DNA from: Neostapfia colusana
Taxonomy: Eukaryota > Streptophyta > Magnoliopsida > Poales > Poaceae
Direction: 5' to 3'
NCBI GenBank assembly: GCA_030760725.1
Contig: JASWHV010000011.1
Span: 84,793,765 to 84,857,764 of the forward strand
Length of the DNA stretch: 64,000 bases
How positions within the stretch are numbered: position 1 is the first letter of the stretch; the number at the start of each line of letters is the position of its first letter. Below are positions 1 to 12,236 of the stretch, one piece after another. The notes under the pieces were generated by a model. It saw only the letters and a list, made by a program, of their open reading frames with translations. It did not search any database and was not told the origin of the DNA. The translations under genes and the position numbers were made by a program.

Positions 1-10
1 ACTGGCGGAA

Positions 11-1023
11 GTGTTGGGAAGAATGGCTGAGTCTCTAGAGTTGTTGGTCCAGCAAGGCATCCGACAGGAGACCTCCCAGCAAAACCCCACACTGAATACG
101 TATCTGGATTTTCTAGCAAGACAACCACCGGTATTCTCTGAAGCTAAAGAAGCCTTGGAGGCAGATCATTGGCTCCGAGTGATTGAATCTAAATTGGGAA
201 TGCTCCAGTGTGATGAATATGAGAAGGCTTCATTTGCCGCTCAGCAACTTCATGGATCCGCTGGGGCTTGGTGGTCTGAATATCTTGCTAAGATCGCTGA
301 AGGTCATCGTGTGACGTGGGCGGAGTTTCGTGAGGCTTTCCGTGCACGTCATATTTGTGAGGGCATTGTCAAAACAAGAATTGAAGAGTTCTATGAACTC
401 AAACAAGAAGGCATGAGTGTCATGAAGTACTTTACGGAATTTAACCGTTTAGTACAATATGCATCTGCTTATGTGCATAATGAGACAATGAAGTGTCATT
501 ACTTCTTCCGAGGCCTCGACGTGAAGCTTCGGACAAAAGTGGCACAATGCAATAAAGGGAATTATAGCGAGCTAGTCAATGCCGCTATGATTCAAGAAAT
601 AGCTGAACTCGAGCACAAGGAAAGTAAGAGGAAGAGAAAATTATCACTGGCAAGTACGGATGATTAACATCAAGAACAACCGTTGGTATATTGCTTACCA
701 TCCGGGGTGGAAATTCAGTCATTTGACGGGCCACCTCAGATGCAATACTGTCCATATTCACCCATGGAGGTTCATCCACTGATGCAACAGCAGCAAATGA
801 GTATTTGTGCACCCTCACCTCAGCAAAATGCACAAGACTATCAACCACTTCCATATGGTGAGGATCCTGAGTTCGCATCGTATAACACTTGTAGCGATGT
901 AGAGCATATTCCTCAGGAGTGTCAAGTGACCAAGCAGAGCAGCAGTCATATGTCATCTCAAGCTGCAAAGAAATTCCATGGTCGGTCAAGGAGAACAGCA
1001 CTGAAAGTGGGAAATAAAACTAT
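11..1023 (+). pseudogene. gag: Element A gag (capsid/nucleocapsid), broken
   Basis: This is the structural polyprotein that would package element RNA. The capsid region (11-667) has the retrotransposon gag core, with the W-rich stretch around the residues GAWWSEY and the later LVQYAS segment, and closely parallels gag of element G. A TAA at 665-667 ends the frame. The same frame then continues to about 1015. The zinc knuckle near 885-930 is degenerate: it keeps C and C-terminal EC spacing but lacks the regular CCHC pattern seen in G. A shift of frame separates gag from protease near 1020. The true start lies upstream or just at the window edge, so the ATG at 11 is not claimed as native. Confidence 0.8.
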
Positions 1024-4000
1024 ATGGCAGTTGAAGACGTTCCCGTAGGAGAACCCGTGTTGGCGGGCATGTTCAGCCTACGTGATCAGCCCACGCTCGT
1101 GTTGTTCGACTCAGGTGCTACACATGATTTTATCAGCAAAGATTATGTGGATAAGCACCAAGTACCGTCAACGACCTTGGCCGCATCATATCATATTAAT
1201 TCACCGGGAGGTAGTAGGACAGCGGGCAGAATTGTTGCTCGAGCGCCTATATGTTTGGATGGGCGAATATATCCTACTACTCTTATCATCCTAGAAGGCT
1301 TGCAGATTGACATCATATTGGGAATGTCTTGGTTGACGCATCACCAATCTATCTTTGATATTAGTTCACGAATGGTGCAGCTGAATTCAAAGAAGCACGG
1401 GCAACACACGTTGATTCTGAGAAATGTTGCACCGGAAGTCACTGCTGTACACACCGTTGAAGCTAAGAAACTGGAGGACATTCCAGTGGTCCGGGAATAT
1501 TCGGACGTGTTTCCCGATGATCTACCGGGCATGCCGCCCGATCGTGAAGTGGAGTTCAAAATTGAACTAGCACCGGGAACCACACCCATCTCTCGGAGGC
1601 CGTATAAAATGGCACCGAAGGAACTCGCGGAGCTGAAGGAGCAGCTGAACGATTTGTTAAGCAAAGGCTTCGTTCACCCCAGTTCATCACCATGGGGATG
1701 CTCCGCGCTGTTCGTCAAGAAAAAGGACGAGACTCTGAGGTTATGTGTGGACTATCGTCCGCTAAATGCCGTAACGATCAAGAATAAGTATCTACTACCA
1801 CGTATCGATATGCTTTTCGATCAACTAGTGGGTGCTAAGGTTTTCTTGAAGATGGATCTTCGGTCCGGATATCATCAGATAAAAATCCGGGCGGAAGACA
1901 TACCCAAGACGGCGTTCTCAACGAGATACGGGTTATATGAGTATCTCGTCATGTAATTCGGGCTCACTAATGCTCCGGCCCATTTTATGTACTTGATGAA
2001 TTCAGTCTTCATGCCGGAGCTGGACAAGTTCGTCGTGGTCTTCATCGACGATATCTTGGTATATTCTAAGTCGGAGGAAGAACACGCCGAACATCTGCAT
2101 ATTATGCTCCAACGCCTACGGGATCACAAACTATATGCAAAATTCAGCAAGTGCGAGTTCTGGATCAACCAAGTGCCATTTCCTGGACACATTATTTCTT
2201 CGGAAGGCATTGCGGTTGATCCGAGCAAAATTGTCCAAGTGCTGAATTGGAGTTCACCGAAATCAGTCCATGAAGTCCGTAGTTTTCTCGGTTTAGCGGG
2301 TTACTACCGGAGATTCATTCCAAATTTCTCAAAAGTCTCTAAACCGATGACGGAACTTTTGAAGAAAGGTAACAAATATGTGTGGAGTGAAGCATGTGAG
2401 GAGGCGTTCAAAGCATTGGTAAAGCACCTCACAATAGCCCCCGTGTTGGCGCAACCCGATACAACTAAGGCTTTTGATGTTTATTGCGATGCATCCGGCA
2501 TCGGCCTTGGCTGCGTGCTTATGCAAGAAGGGCGAGTGGTCGCATATGGATCCAGGCAGCTTCAGAATCATGAGCAGAATTATCCGACACATGATCTCGA
2601 GCTAGCTGCTGTGGTTCTTGATCTAAAGATGTGGAGGCACTATTTGCTTGGAAACTTAGTTCACCTCTACACCGACCACAAGAGTTTAAAGTACATCTTC
2701 ACACAAAAGGAATTAAATATGAGGCAGCGAAAATGGTTAGAGTTAATCAAGGATTATGAATTGGAGATTCATTACCATCCTGGCAAAGCGAATGTGGTTG
2801 TCGACGCACTTAGTCGGAAATCACATGTGCATAATCTAACCATGGCTACAATGGAAGAAGAAGAACCGAGCCTGCGCTTGGTTCCCTATGGGTCATTGTT
2901 TAACCTTGCCCTCATTCCTACAATTCATGATGAAATTGTAGAGGCTCAAAAGAAAGATAAGGGCATGGCCCATATCCAGAAGAGAATAGACAAAGGAGAA
3001 GCTATGTGCTTCCGGAAAGATGAGAATGGTACGCTATGGTTCAAAAACCGTATAGTCGTACCCCGTGACATGAAGCTTTGTAAGAAGATATTAGACGAAG
3101 CTCATTTATCAAAATTTTCCATTCATCCGGGTAGCAACAAGATGTACCAAGATTTGAGAAACAAGTTTTGGTGGACACGGATGAAGCGGGAAATAGCTAA
3201 ATACGTATCGGAGTGTGATACGTGTTGAAGGGTGAAAGCAGATCACATGAAGAAACCTGGTTTTCTACAGCCCCTTCATATTCCGGCATGGAAGTGGGAA
3301 GATATGAGTATGGATTTCATTGTTGGGTTACCGCTCACATCTCGGAAGCATGATTCGGTTTGGGTAATCGTTGACCGATTAACCAAGTCAGCACACTTCA
3401 TACCGGTGAATGTGGGATTCAATGCCAAGAAATATGCGGAGTTATACATTGAACAAATATTATGCCAGCATGGAGTTCCAAGAACAATAGTTTCAGATCG
3501 TGGTGCACTGTTTGTTTCTCGTTTCTGGGAACAGCTGCACACATCTTTGGGAACCAAATTGCTTAGAAGCTCCGCATATCACCCTCAAACCGATGGACAG
3601 ACCGAGAGGGTGAATCAAGTCTTGGAAGATATGTTGAGAGCATGTGCCTTCCACCACGGTAAGAACTGGATGCTTATCTACCGTTGGCGGAATTCTCGTA
3701 CAACAACAGCTATCAAACGAGTATCAAGATGGCACCGTATGAGGCTCTCTATGGCCGGAGATGTCGCACACCGCTGAATTGGTGCGAATCCGGTGAAAGA
3801 GTGACATTCGGGATTGACCTTGTCAATGACGCCGAAGAACGAGTTCGGGTCATACAAGCAAATTTAAAGGCTGCTCAATCTCGACAGAAGAGTTATGCAG
3901 ACCAGCGACGTCGACCGCTGAACTTCAACATCGGAGAGTACGTATATCTCCACGTATCTCCAATGAAAGGAGTTCACCGATTCGGTGTAAAAGGAAAGCT

Positions 4001-4361
4001 CGCTCCCAGGTTTATCGGTCCATTTGCTATCACGGAGAAATGTGGACCCGTAGCCTACCGGCTTGAGCTACTGACAAATCTCGCTGGGGTGCATGATATA
4101 TTTCACGTCTCTCAGCTTCGGAAATGTCTCAAGAATACCACTGCTGTCCGCAATGAACATCTCGGGACATTGCAACCGGATCTCTCTTATGCCGAGCATC
4201 CAATCTGAATTGTTGATGAAAAGTCTCGGTCGACAAGGAATCGGACGCTCCAATTCTATAAGGTATTATGGAGCAATCATACCGCAGAGGAAGAAACATG
4301 GGAGAGTGAAGAATACCTCCGTTCGAACTATCCGGACTTGCTGTCCGCTCATATAAGGTAA
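1024..4361 (+). pseudogene. pol: Element A pol (PR-RT-RH-IN-chromodomain), broken
   Basis: Polyprotein for reverse transcription and integration. The protease active site LFDSGATHDFIS lies near 1102-1137, RT motifs MDLRSGYHQ near 1852 and FIDDILVYS near 2041, RNase H DVYCDASG near 2476, and the integrase zinc finger ends in CDTC at 3217-3228. The integrase core shows IVDRLTK (first Asp), VSDRG (second Asp) and DGQTERVNQ (Glu). A chromodomain-type tail with WSNHTAEEETWE runs to TAA 4359-4361. Lesions are TAA at 1954-1956, TGA at 3226-3228 directly after CDTC, a frameshift near 3670, and TGA at 4206-4208. It cannot make a full protein. The TGA after CDTC is also present in element G. Confidence 0.9.
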
Positions 4362-4411
4362 TTCCTTCTCTACCGCTTCGTTTCTTCTTTATGAATCTCG
4401 GGACGAGATTA

Positions 4412-4429
4412 TTTTTAAGGGGGGAGGGA
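4412..4429 (+). other. Polypurine tract of element A
   Basis: A run of T followed by AAGGGGGGAGGGA sits directly against the TGTGAAAT start of the 3' LTR. This is where plus-strand DNA synthesis would be primed. The same arrangement (AAGGGGGG then a TG LTR start) is seen in elements E and G. Confidence 0.8.
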
Positions 4430-7400
4430 TGTGAAATCCCAAAAACTCAAGCAAGTGGAGCTACAAGTCACACCGAGAAAACGAGAGGGAATTTAAACTT
4501 TTGAATTTAACGGTGTGAGCTCCAAGTTGAAACTTGAACTTGCAAAAATTCCCGAACATGGAGATCTAAAGCTATCATTTGGTTCTCCACACATCCAATA
4601 ATAGCCCGGCAAATTTTCAGAGCATTTGAAAAAGATTTCCTATTTGTTGGAATTTAAATGGGAGAAAATTCGAATTTGAATTTAAATCTCAGTTTCAAAT
4701 TCTGATTTCACCGAAATTCAAATTTGAGTGCACCATTGTGTTCCTCATATTTATTTTGGCCTTTCCTCCAAATTTTATCAAATTTTGAGCTCGTTTGCTA
4801 TTTTAAAAAGGAATTGGAGATAAGAGGGAGTGGTGGACCCCACATGTCATACACACACTGAAATGAACCGACTCTGTTTTTCCTTCCTCGCTCCAGCTCC
4901 CGACAGCACACCGGCAGGGGACTTCGAGGGCAAGTTTTGGGTGCCACCTCCTGCTTTGCCTGATCTTTTGCCTGGTCTGATCAACACACGACGAGTGCCA
5001 CAGCCCACTTTTGCTTTCTCTCGCTCGTGCACCTTCTCTGCTTCCCTCCCGAGAAGAACACAGCGCTGGTTTTGTTTGGATCGATCACAGACCGGCGCTC
5101 CTCCTCTTTTGCCCGAGCTCCCAACAGAGAAAGGTTGCGCCCAAGAGTGCTCTAGCCGGCCAGCAACTTTCCCCCACAGCCCCGAGCTCCTTAGCACCGG
5201 AAATCAGCAAAAGTTCTGCAGCTCTCGGGTAAAAGCAGAAAAACCGAACTGATCGTCGTGGCCAGGCAAAACCAGGGGTGATCACGCCCAAGAAAGCCAC
5301 CCCATAGGTGCACCTACGAGCCTAGTTGCTCACCTCCAAAACTCAGCCCAAGCCATTGACCACAGAGGGAGAATTTCAAGTTTTTCTCCGGGGCGGCCGA
5401 AACTGACCTTGAGGTAAGGAATTGCAAAATTCGTCCTCAATTCGTGTTGGTTGTGTTTCAAACTCCGCACACAAGTTCTTAACTGCCTAGCACACCTCCT
5501 CCATCGATTTTAGACCAAGAAATTGAGTGTGGAGCAAGGAATTCGAGTTCTTTTTGAGGGTATACCACTGAACCATGTCGGGTGCACGGTGCCGATAGGT
5601 TTGGAGCTCTCCCCGGCCTGTTTAGACCTCATGTCGGTCTTCTCCATGATTCCCTGGTGCTTTAGAGCTCAAGAACCGACCATTTGGTGGAGAAATCACC
5701 GTGCACGACCTCGCCGGAGCCCTAGGGTTCGCTGTTGCCGGTGCGCCCCATTTTCCGGCAAGTTTCAGCCGCCGGCGACCTCACCAATGAGTTCAGCATG
5801 GGGGAAAATGGGGGGGGGCGGCCAGCAGGGGGTCCAGAGGGGACCGGGAAGGTCATTTCCGGCGACCTCGCCGGAGGGAGCCGCCCCTGCTCTGTTTGGC
5901 GCGTGGCTGGAGGTTAGGGATGATGAGTGGGACCCACTGTCAGCATTTAAACATTTTCCAGATTTTCCCATTTCAGTTCAAACTTTGGAGAGCCATAACT
6001 TTGTGTAGGAGTGTCCACAAATTGTGAAACAAATTTTGTTGGATTCCTCTCAAAGAGTAATATCCAGGGATGCAGCCCAACATTTATGAAAATTTCTGGA
6101 TTCGGCTCATTAATTCATTTAATAAAATTATGTATGAATTTTTACAGGAGTTCTGTTAATTGGAAAATTCCCAAATTTGGGCAGGACATTCTTCCAATGA
6201 TCCTTCAACTCCAGTAAAATTTTCAGAGGCATTGGACTCCATTTGCTTGGCCAAATGTTGTTTGAATCCTCTATGTCTCTGAAAAATGGGAAAATGAACA
6301 GAGACATTTTCAGACTTTTAACCAAGTTTGGAGAATTCATATCTCTGTGTAGGAAGCTCCAAAAATGGTGAAACCAAGTCCTATAGACTCATGAGACTCT
6401 CAAGTTTCTGAAAAACCAAATTTGGGGCATGACAAGACACTATAATTGCCATAGGATTTCAAAGAAGCCAAGTAGTAAGAAAATTCCCTAGACCACATAT
6501 TGCATCAACTCTGTCTGAAATTTTGCAAGCCATATCTATGTATGATCTATGGACCACTGTAAAAATTTCAGAGCAAATTGAGATCATCTTCTCCAGTTTT
6601 CTGCTGGTTCTTTCCACTACCTTTCTTATGTCCATTATAAATGGCTCTTTGCATTTTCTCCAACAACCATCCACTGCCCACCTAAAGATATCCTCTGTTT
6701 TTGTCCATAACAGAGCTCCTCACTCACTTTAGAGTTGGTCTAACTCCATTCTTAGTTCCTCAAACACATTTGTTTTATAATTCAGTTACTCGTAATAAAA
6801 CTATGCATATTCATGTCGGTAGGAAATACGACGAAGGAGGTCGACGAGCAACTGGACTCAGAGGAGCAAGTTGAGGCTTAACTCATCGCCAAGCTACTGA
6901 CTACAAAGTATAAATAAACCTGCAGCAACATAAGGCAAGCCCCGGTTTGCATTTAACAGCTTTTAGTTATTTTTACTTTGTATCACTTTTATGGGTCTAG
7001 TATGTATTGTGCATTAAGTTAGGGTGATTGATACTCCAAATGCATGACCCACAAACCCTTGGAGTTAAAGGGTAGAATAGGTTACCTTCGTGTAGTTTCT
7101 GCTAGGCTAAAGTTGTATAGGATCCGGTACAAGTCGTGTAGTTGGAAGCTACTCGCGAGTTTAGGATGTGAATTCAGCGGGGTATGATTCTAGAGAATGA
7201 AAGTCCTGGAATAGAAAATGAGACCGAGCAGAGAGTAGGAGCAGAAGGACGTTGGGCCTGTGTGGCTGTAGCTCTGTTTGTGTCGGTTATGGACCGATGC
7301 GTATGCTGCCCTGCTGAGCAAGTTTCAACAGTACCGGATACATATCGGATATATGGGACCCGATAAACCGATGTAACTCGGGTACTCTCATGTCGAAACT

Positions 7401-8093
7401 TATACGGCCGTCCTTTGGGGGTTGGTGTCAGAGGTGTAAACCCGCTATCGGAGAAACTTCGACGTGTTCCATGTAGTGGCCCTTCTGATGGGTCGGCGGA
7501 ACTGGTTCGGCATTGGAGTGACGGGTGAAAGGTTGCTGCATACAACGTAAGAAAGAGCTCGTGTGAGTCTTTCGAGGTGGGTGTATGTGTCGTGTATTCC
7601 GGGTGTGTCCTGATTGCAATCACCGTCCCTCGCGGTTATATGAGTACCACTTGTTCACTGAGTTGTGACGTAGTAATAAATTCCAGATAAAGTGTGATGA
7701 ATCATTGCTGATGTGAAGTTCTTAAATTCATTGCATTTCCAACCATGTATGCTGTAGTTGTAGAGCTCATTAAGTTTATTTTTCTCTTTGGGCATCACCA
7801 CATCGGAGGAAAGCGTTTCTTGTTTGATTGTGGACTTCCGATGTGAGGGCTGCCTAAGGCATAATAATCTGCTGAAAGTAAGGACTAACATTTAGGCGTC
7901 TCGTGATGGCATCATACTTTTCCTATGTTAGTAATTCCCGCACGTAGAGTTCCATGTTTAGGAGTGTCGGTTAAGTCTTGCTGAGCCATCGTGCTCACGG
8001 TTGCATTATTAGTGTTTTGCAGGTTATAAAATTTGCTATGAAGATGGTTGTTCGGTGAGCCATCAGAGACTCACCGGAAACCCTGCCGCTACA
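4430..8093 (+). repeat. 3' LTR of element A (about 3.66 kb)
   Basis: The LTR starts TGTGAAATCC after the polypurine tract and is placed to end ...CCGCTACA. It holds no credible gene; its short ORFs are incidental. Most of it has diverged from the LTRs of G and D, but islands are shared, for example GGCAAGCCCCGGTTTGCATT at 6934-6953 and a hairpin at 7135-7155 (stem CGTGTAG/CTACTCG, one mismatch). A stretch of roughly 330 bases present near the end of G's LTR, including its TATA and AATAAA signals, is absent here. The start is firm; the end is inferred. Confidence 0.75.
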
Positions 8094-8119
8094 CTCATCT
8101 TTGTGGAAGCTAGTAAGAA

Positions 8120-10492
8120 GCGTCCCCCAACTCTTTCACAATGGCTGCTGTTTTTGTGCACTTCTGCGAGATGTTCGTGGGGGTGCATGCTTCCGTGACG
8201 CTCTTCCGCTACTTCTTTGTGTTGTGGACGACCGGGCGCGGCTCGAAGACTCAGATGGGGGCATACTACTTTCAGCATCGCTGCAAGGACCCCAAGGTAT
8301 CTGGATACCTTCTGCCCTTTAGCACATCAAGGTGGGAAAACTGGAGGGAGAGCTGGGTGGTAGTGCAGACCGACGAGCACGATCGCCTACAACTCCCAAC
8401 CGCCAGCCCAACCACCGATCGTCGCTTCTGGGAGGAGATCCCTGAGCTGGAGCAGGAGTACTCCCCGGTCTTGGAGCGGATCCGGTTCCTGGCCAACGGG
8501 GGGCTGACGTCTCTGATGGTGCTGATGGACTTTATGTCGTGCCGTATTGCACCCTTGCAGCAGCGTAGTCGCCCAGCATGGTACTACACCGGCGAGCAGG
8601 ACTGTACCAGGCTGGAGAGGGGCCCCGGCTCTGACCCTTCCGACGAGGAGCTGAACGAGATGGTGGGCTAGGTGACCGGTGACTACATCCCCAGTGGCGA
8701 CCCCGACCTTCCACCCTATGCCACTCCCCTCTTCTTGGAGCCACAGAGGAGGTCAGAGCTTCTGCGGAAGATGCCGAACCTTGACGATATCGGGATCACC
8801 GTCCGGCAGGTCGGGGATGCCTTCCGTAGTATCACCATCCCAGGAACCGAGGACTCTGAGTCAGGGCTCGAGGCGTCTGCTGCTGTCAAACCCTCCCCCA
8901 GAGCCGACGGAACTCAAGCCGCCGACAAAGGGAAGGGAAAGGAGCCGGCCCCCGGGCATCCAGAGAAGAAACGCGCCCGGTCTCCTCCGAGGGCACCGCC
9001 TGCGCCGAGTCATGGTGCCGGAGCTACCTTGCTCCCATCTCCCGGGGGTGATGGCCCATCGGTTGGCGACTCAAAGAGGCCCCGGGTGTCCCCCCTCGGC
9101 GGGTCTCTCCCGAGACAGCGGCCGTCCGAGTCAGCCCAAGTACCTCGCCACCCTTCCTCAAGCGGAGGGGTCTCCTGGACGGATGCTGGTGGGGCCACGC
9201 CGGTGAGTGTGCCTGGGACCCAGGCGTCACGCTCCGCGACCGTTCCAGCCGCCGGTCCCGGTGGCTCAGTTACAGTCCAGAGGCCAGTGCTGCAAGCCCG
9301 TTGGAGCGCCATGCCGCCCAGTAAGTGTTGCTCTTTCTGGCTTGTAGGAGCAGAGCTCTTGTCCCCTCTTCTTTGCCTGAGGGTTTTCTCTTCTTGCAGG
9401 GACCGAGCCGCTGCTAGGGGCGGGCCTCTTACCCGGCCGCCTTCAACCGACGGAGGCTCCGTGCCTCAGCACCTGGGGACCGTGGTGGCTCCCATGGTCC
9501 CCAAATCGACGGGGGCTCCCTCTGCGCCGGTGAGTTCGCCCTTCGTGGTGACCGCATCTGCTCCTATCCGCCCTCCTTCACCGGTCCAGAAGTCCGGTCC
9601 TGAGACTGAGGGGGCCGCTGTAGGTGCGCCTGCTGGCCCCCTGACCTCCCTAGGGCAGCGCCCCATCCTGGTTGCTGAGGCGACGGCGCCTCCGCCGGTC
9701 TTAGACTCAACAGGAAGGTCCAGTGGCGTGACTCCTGTCCCCCCTGCCCCGGTGCCCGTGTGGGACGCCCTGGGGCGTGTCCAGACCAGCGCCCTACAGC
9801 TCCAATCCGCCTTTGAGCAGGAGCGGGGGGCGCTGGCCGGCGAGAAGGACCGTCTTCTCATCTGGTTGCAGCTACAGGCAGCCCGTCGGGAGTGCGCCGT
9901 CGCCGATCGGGAACGCGCTGTCGCGGCCGAGGAGGAGAAGACCACCGCTCGGCTGAGGACCAAAGTGGAGGAGCTAAGGGTTCGGACCGAGGATCTGGAG
10001 CTCCGTGAGTCGGCTGTTGCCGCGAGGGAGGAGCAGTTCTCCCAGGAGCGCCAGGCGGTGATGGATCGCGAGCTGGCGGCTCGCCAAGAGGTGGAGAAGC
10101 TCCAGTCCTTGCGGTCTGCTGAGGCCCAGGCAGTCTGGGACTTTATTGCCAAGGCGGGGTCCGCCTTGGCTCCTCTTGGTTTCAGCTCTGTGCAGGTGGA
10201 GGCTCCGGCGCGGCCGATGTCCGAAGCAATCCCGGCACTTGAGTCCATCGGCGGCGAGCTGGGTCGGCTCGAAACAGTGATCGCCGACGAGCTCGAAGCG
10301 GAAGGTCGGGGCCTTGCGAAGGAGGTCGCTATGCACGTTCTGTCGTACTTCCTGAGCCGAGACCCTTCCTTTTCTCTAGGGCCAGTCTGTTTAGGACCCG
10401 TCGCCGATCGGGAGGAAGCTGCCAGGGCTGAGGCCGAGGACTTGGCCGCCCTCGTGGCCTCCAGGTTTCATCGGGAGTCCGGGGACTCTTAG
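8120..10492 (+). pseudogene. Antisense ORF of element B (Transposase_28-like plus coiled coil)
   Basis: This ORF lies opposite to gag-pol, between pol and the 3' LTR. From 8141 it encodes a segment (FVHFCEMFVGVHASVTLFRYFF, then GAYYFQHRC and W-rich WENWRESW) that I recognise as the plant 'putative gypsy type transposon' family, Pfam Transposase_28. A Pro/Ser/Ala-rich linker with basic patches (EKKRARSPP, SKRPRVS) follows, then a long Glu/Arg/Ala-rich coiled coil and a conserved tail ending in SGDS. The first roughly 90 residues were cut off by A. TAG at 8669-8671 breaks the frame, and about 190 bases of coiled coil are missing near 9870 compared with F. A GT-AG intron lies at 9321-9399. Function is unknown for this family. 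Confidence 0.75.
9321..9399 (+). other. Probable spliceosomal intron in antisense ORF of B
   Basis: The segment starts GTAAGTGTTG, has a pyrimidine-rich 3' side and ends TTCTTGCAG. The same intron is in element F at 45750-45827, where it is 78 bases, contains an in-frame TAA, and leaves the frame intact when removed. Here it is 79 bases and the upstream exon has lost one base just before it. Those two changes happen to cancel in unspliced RNA and leave an apparent read-through ORF. Confidence 0.65.
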
Positions 10493-10779
10493 GCATCTGC
10501 CCCCGTGGCCACAGGGCCCTGTACTTCCTTTTTTTATTTTTGTTGAGTCTGTAGCCCAGCTCATGGAGCCTTTGTATGAACAGACTCCTGTTTCTTTCTG
10601 TGTCTGCATGCCCTAGTCTTCTTCCTGGCTTTTTCCTAGCCGAGTCCTTAGCTCCGCAAGGTACTCGGAGGCCTTGACCAATCTCGAAGCTCTGCATAGA
10701 CACCTTCTCCGAGTCCTCACTGTATACTAAGGGCTCCGGAGGTCTCCAGGACCCGCCTCACGAGATCGGAGGGGGTCCG

Positions 10780-10985
10780 GGCCTGTTGGCCACGTGGCGG
10801 GCCGGGAGCTCCCCTCTGAGGGAGGTCCGGCCTTGTGGGGCACGTGGAGTCCTCGGACCTCTCCCCGTAGAGGGGGGTCCGGCTTCTGTTGACCACGTGG
10901 CGGGCCCGGAGCTCTCCCTCAAGGGGGTGGAAGGTCTGGCCCTGCTGGACACGTGGGACCTTCGGGCCTCGCCCCTGTGAGGTCT
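10780..10985. repeat. G-box tandem repeat array, element B spacer
   Basis: Four CACGTG motifs fall at 10791, 10841, 10894 and 10950, about 50-56 bases apart. Each is embedded in a GC-rich unit with GGAGCTC, a CTC-rich arm and GGTCCGG. Units alternate between GGCCACGTGGCGGGCC and GGGCACGTGGAG forms. The same design occurs in the LTRs of this lineage and in the LTR of chromovirus E. CACGTG is the plant bZIP/bHLH G-box core; binding here is not shown. Confidence 0.85.
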
Positions 10986-11590
10986 AGTTCTTTGATCTTA
11001 CCTTGGGGTTTCGGTCTTGGGCGATCCCGTAGCGGCCCCCTGGTAGGTACGTTCCATTGGATGGATGTGCCTACCATATTCCCGCGGGGAGCTGAGGCCG
11101 AGAGGTCCTGCACATAAGTAAGGGAAACGTAATTCTCCTTGGGGGCTCCCCCCCTCTATCTCTTAGTCTTATTTGGCTTACGGTCCCCGTCCACCTATAC
11201 GGTGCTTGGGAACTACCGTACGCGAAGTGCCGGGGGCTCGGGCCCCCCTGGCTATCGGCCGGTACCTCCCACGCAACCGCCTTTGGTAGGGCAGCAAATG
11301 CCGACTAAAGATGAGAATGAGAAGAGGGAGCTGAACGCATGGTGAGCACGCGCTAGCAGGGCAATCATAAAAATTTAATAAGTAAACTAAATGAGCACCA
11401 AAGAAGAGCAACGTAGGACAGGTTTCTTTTCATATAAATTTCCATAGGGGGAAGGCAGGCTGAATATGGAGGCCACGACCCGCCTCAAGGGAAGCAAGAC
11501 TCTACGCGCTTGGGGTCGGAACCAGGCGAAGCTGAACGTAGTCCTGGACCGTCCCCTGAGGCTTACCTGCACCAAGCACTGTTCCTGGAC
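10986..11590. other. Non-coding spacer of element B between antisense ORF and pol
   Basis: No ORF here has support. The stretch aligns by eye with the post-pol spacer of element H, including the sequence around AAGCAAGACTCTACGCGC, and with the piece of F that resumes after H at 56060. The clearest shared landmark is the CCTGGCTATCGG segment, at which H inserted in F. Confidence 0.7.
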
Positions 11591-12236
11591 TTTATGGAAT
11601 TTATTATAAAAAGAAGGGTCTGTCCTTTTGTTTCTCTAGGGGTAGAACTTACAGCGGTGTTCTGTGTTCCGAAGGTTCGGGAGCGGGTCCCCATCCTTGG
11701 TTCTGGGGAATGGTCCCAGGCCCAGGATGTCCAGCCCCTAGTATGGCAAATGGCCATGTGGGCTTGATCATCTGTACCGTCCAAGCCGGTGTATGGATCT
11801 GCTTGGCGTGGAACAGGCACGCCTTGCAGCTCTCGACCATCTTGACGGCATCCTGGAGTGCTGCCGGCTAGTAGAAGCCATGCCGAAAGGCTTTACCGAC
11901 AAGCGTGCGTGAGGAAGAGTGACTCCCACATTCGCCTCCATGGATCTCAGCGAACAAGTCGCAGCCTTCCCCCTGGGTTATGCACCGCAATAGGATGTGG
12001 TTGGCGCCGCGTCTGTAGAGATCCCCCTCTACCGCCATGTGTCTCTTAGCCATACGCACGATCCGTTCAGCAGATACACGTTCATCAGGGAGGATATTGT
12101 CTTTCAAGTAGTCCCGGACCTCCGTGATCCATGCATCGGGTCTGACTTGAGCATCTGGATCTTGAGCGCTGGGTTGCACGGAGTCCCCAGTGACGCTTAT
12201 GATCCTTGGCGGCGTCTATGGCCGCCGGGACCGCCA
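11591..12236 (-). pseudogene. int: Element B integrase, core deleted
   Basis: On the minus strand, 12179-11868 encodes the N-terminal part, with WITEVRDYLKDNILPDE, YRRGANHILLRCIT and the zinc-binding run HGGECGSHSSSRTLVG. It continues with ESCKACLFHAKQIHTP. After WPFA the sequence jumps near 11700 to the extreme C-terminal end (the stretch equivalent to DGDPLPNPWNIEHLRKFYP in F), so the whole catalytic DDE core is missing. The protein cannot integrate DNA. Confidence 0.85.

Larger units (their letters stand above)
1..8093 (+). mobile_element. Element A: Ty3/gypsy chromovirus (Tekay/Del-like), 3' part
   Basis: The element enters from outside the window, so its 5' LTR, primer site and the start of gag are not seen. 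Visible order is gag, protease, RT, RNase H, integrase, chromodomain, polypurine tract, 3' LTR, which is the chromovirus order. The right end is set at 8093 because the LTR tail CCGCTACA resembles the CCGCCACA tail of element G's LTRs, and sequence related to element F's antisense ORF resumes within about 30 bases. The next five bases, CTCAT, would be the target duplication, but its partner is outside the window. A interrupts the antisense ORF of B. Confidence 0.85.

Noticed and set aside
4830..5252. 140-codon ORF in A's LTR as a possible host gene
   Set aside because: No domain, low complexity, and it lies within an LTR defined by the polypurine tract on the left and flanking element sequence on the right.
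8063..8122. Exact end of A's LTR at the resumption of B's ORF (about 8122) rather than 8093
   Set aside because: The LTR tail at 8093 ends in CA and resembles G's LTR tail, and the remaining about 30 bases may be diverged antisense-ORF sequence. The alternative is not excluded.
9466..10248. 260-codon minus-strand ORF in B
   Set aside because: It is the complement of the coiled-coil exon. The plus strand is the one related to F's ORF.
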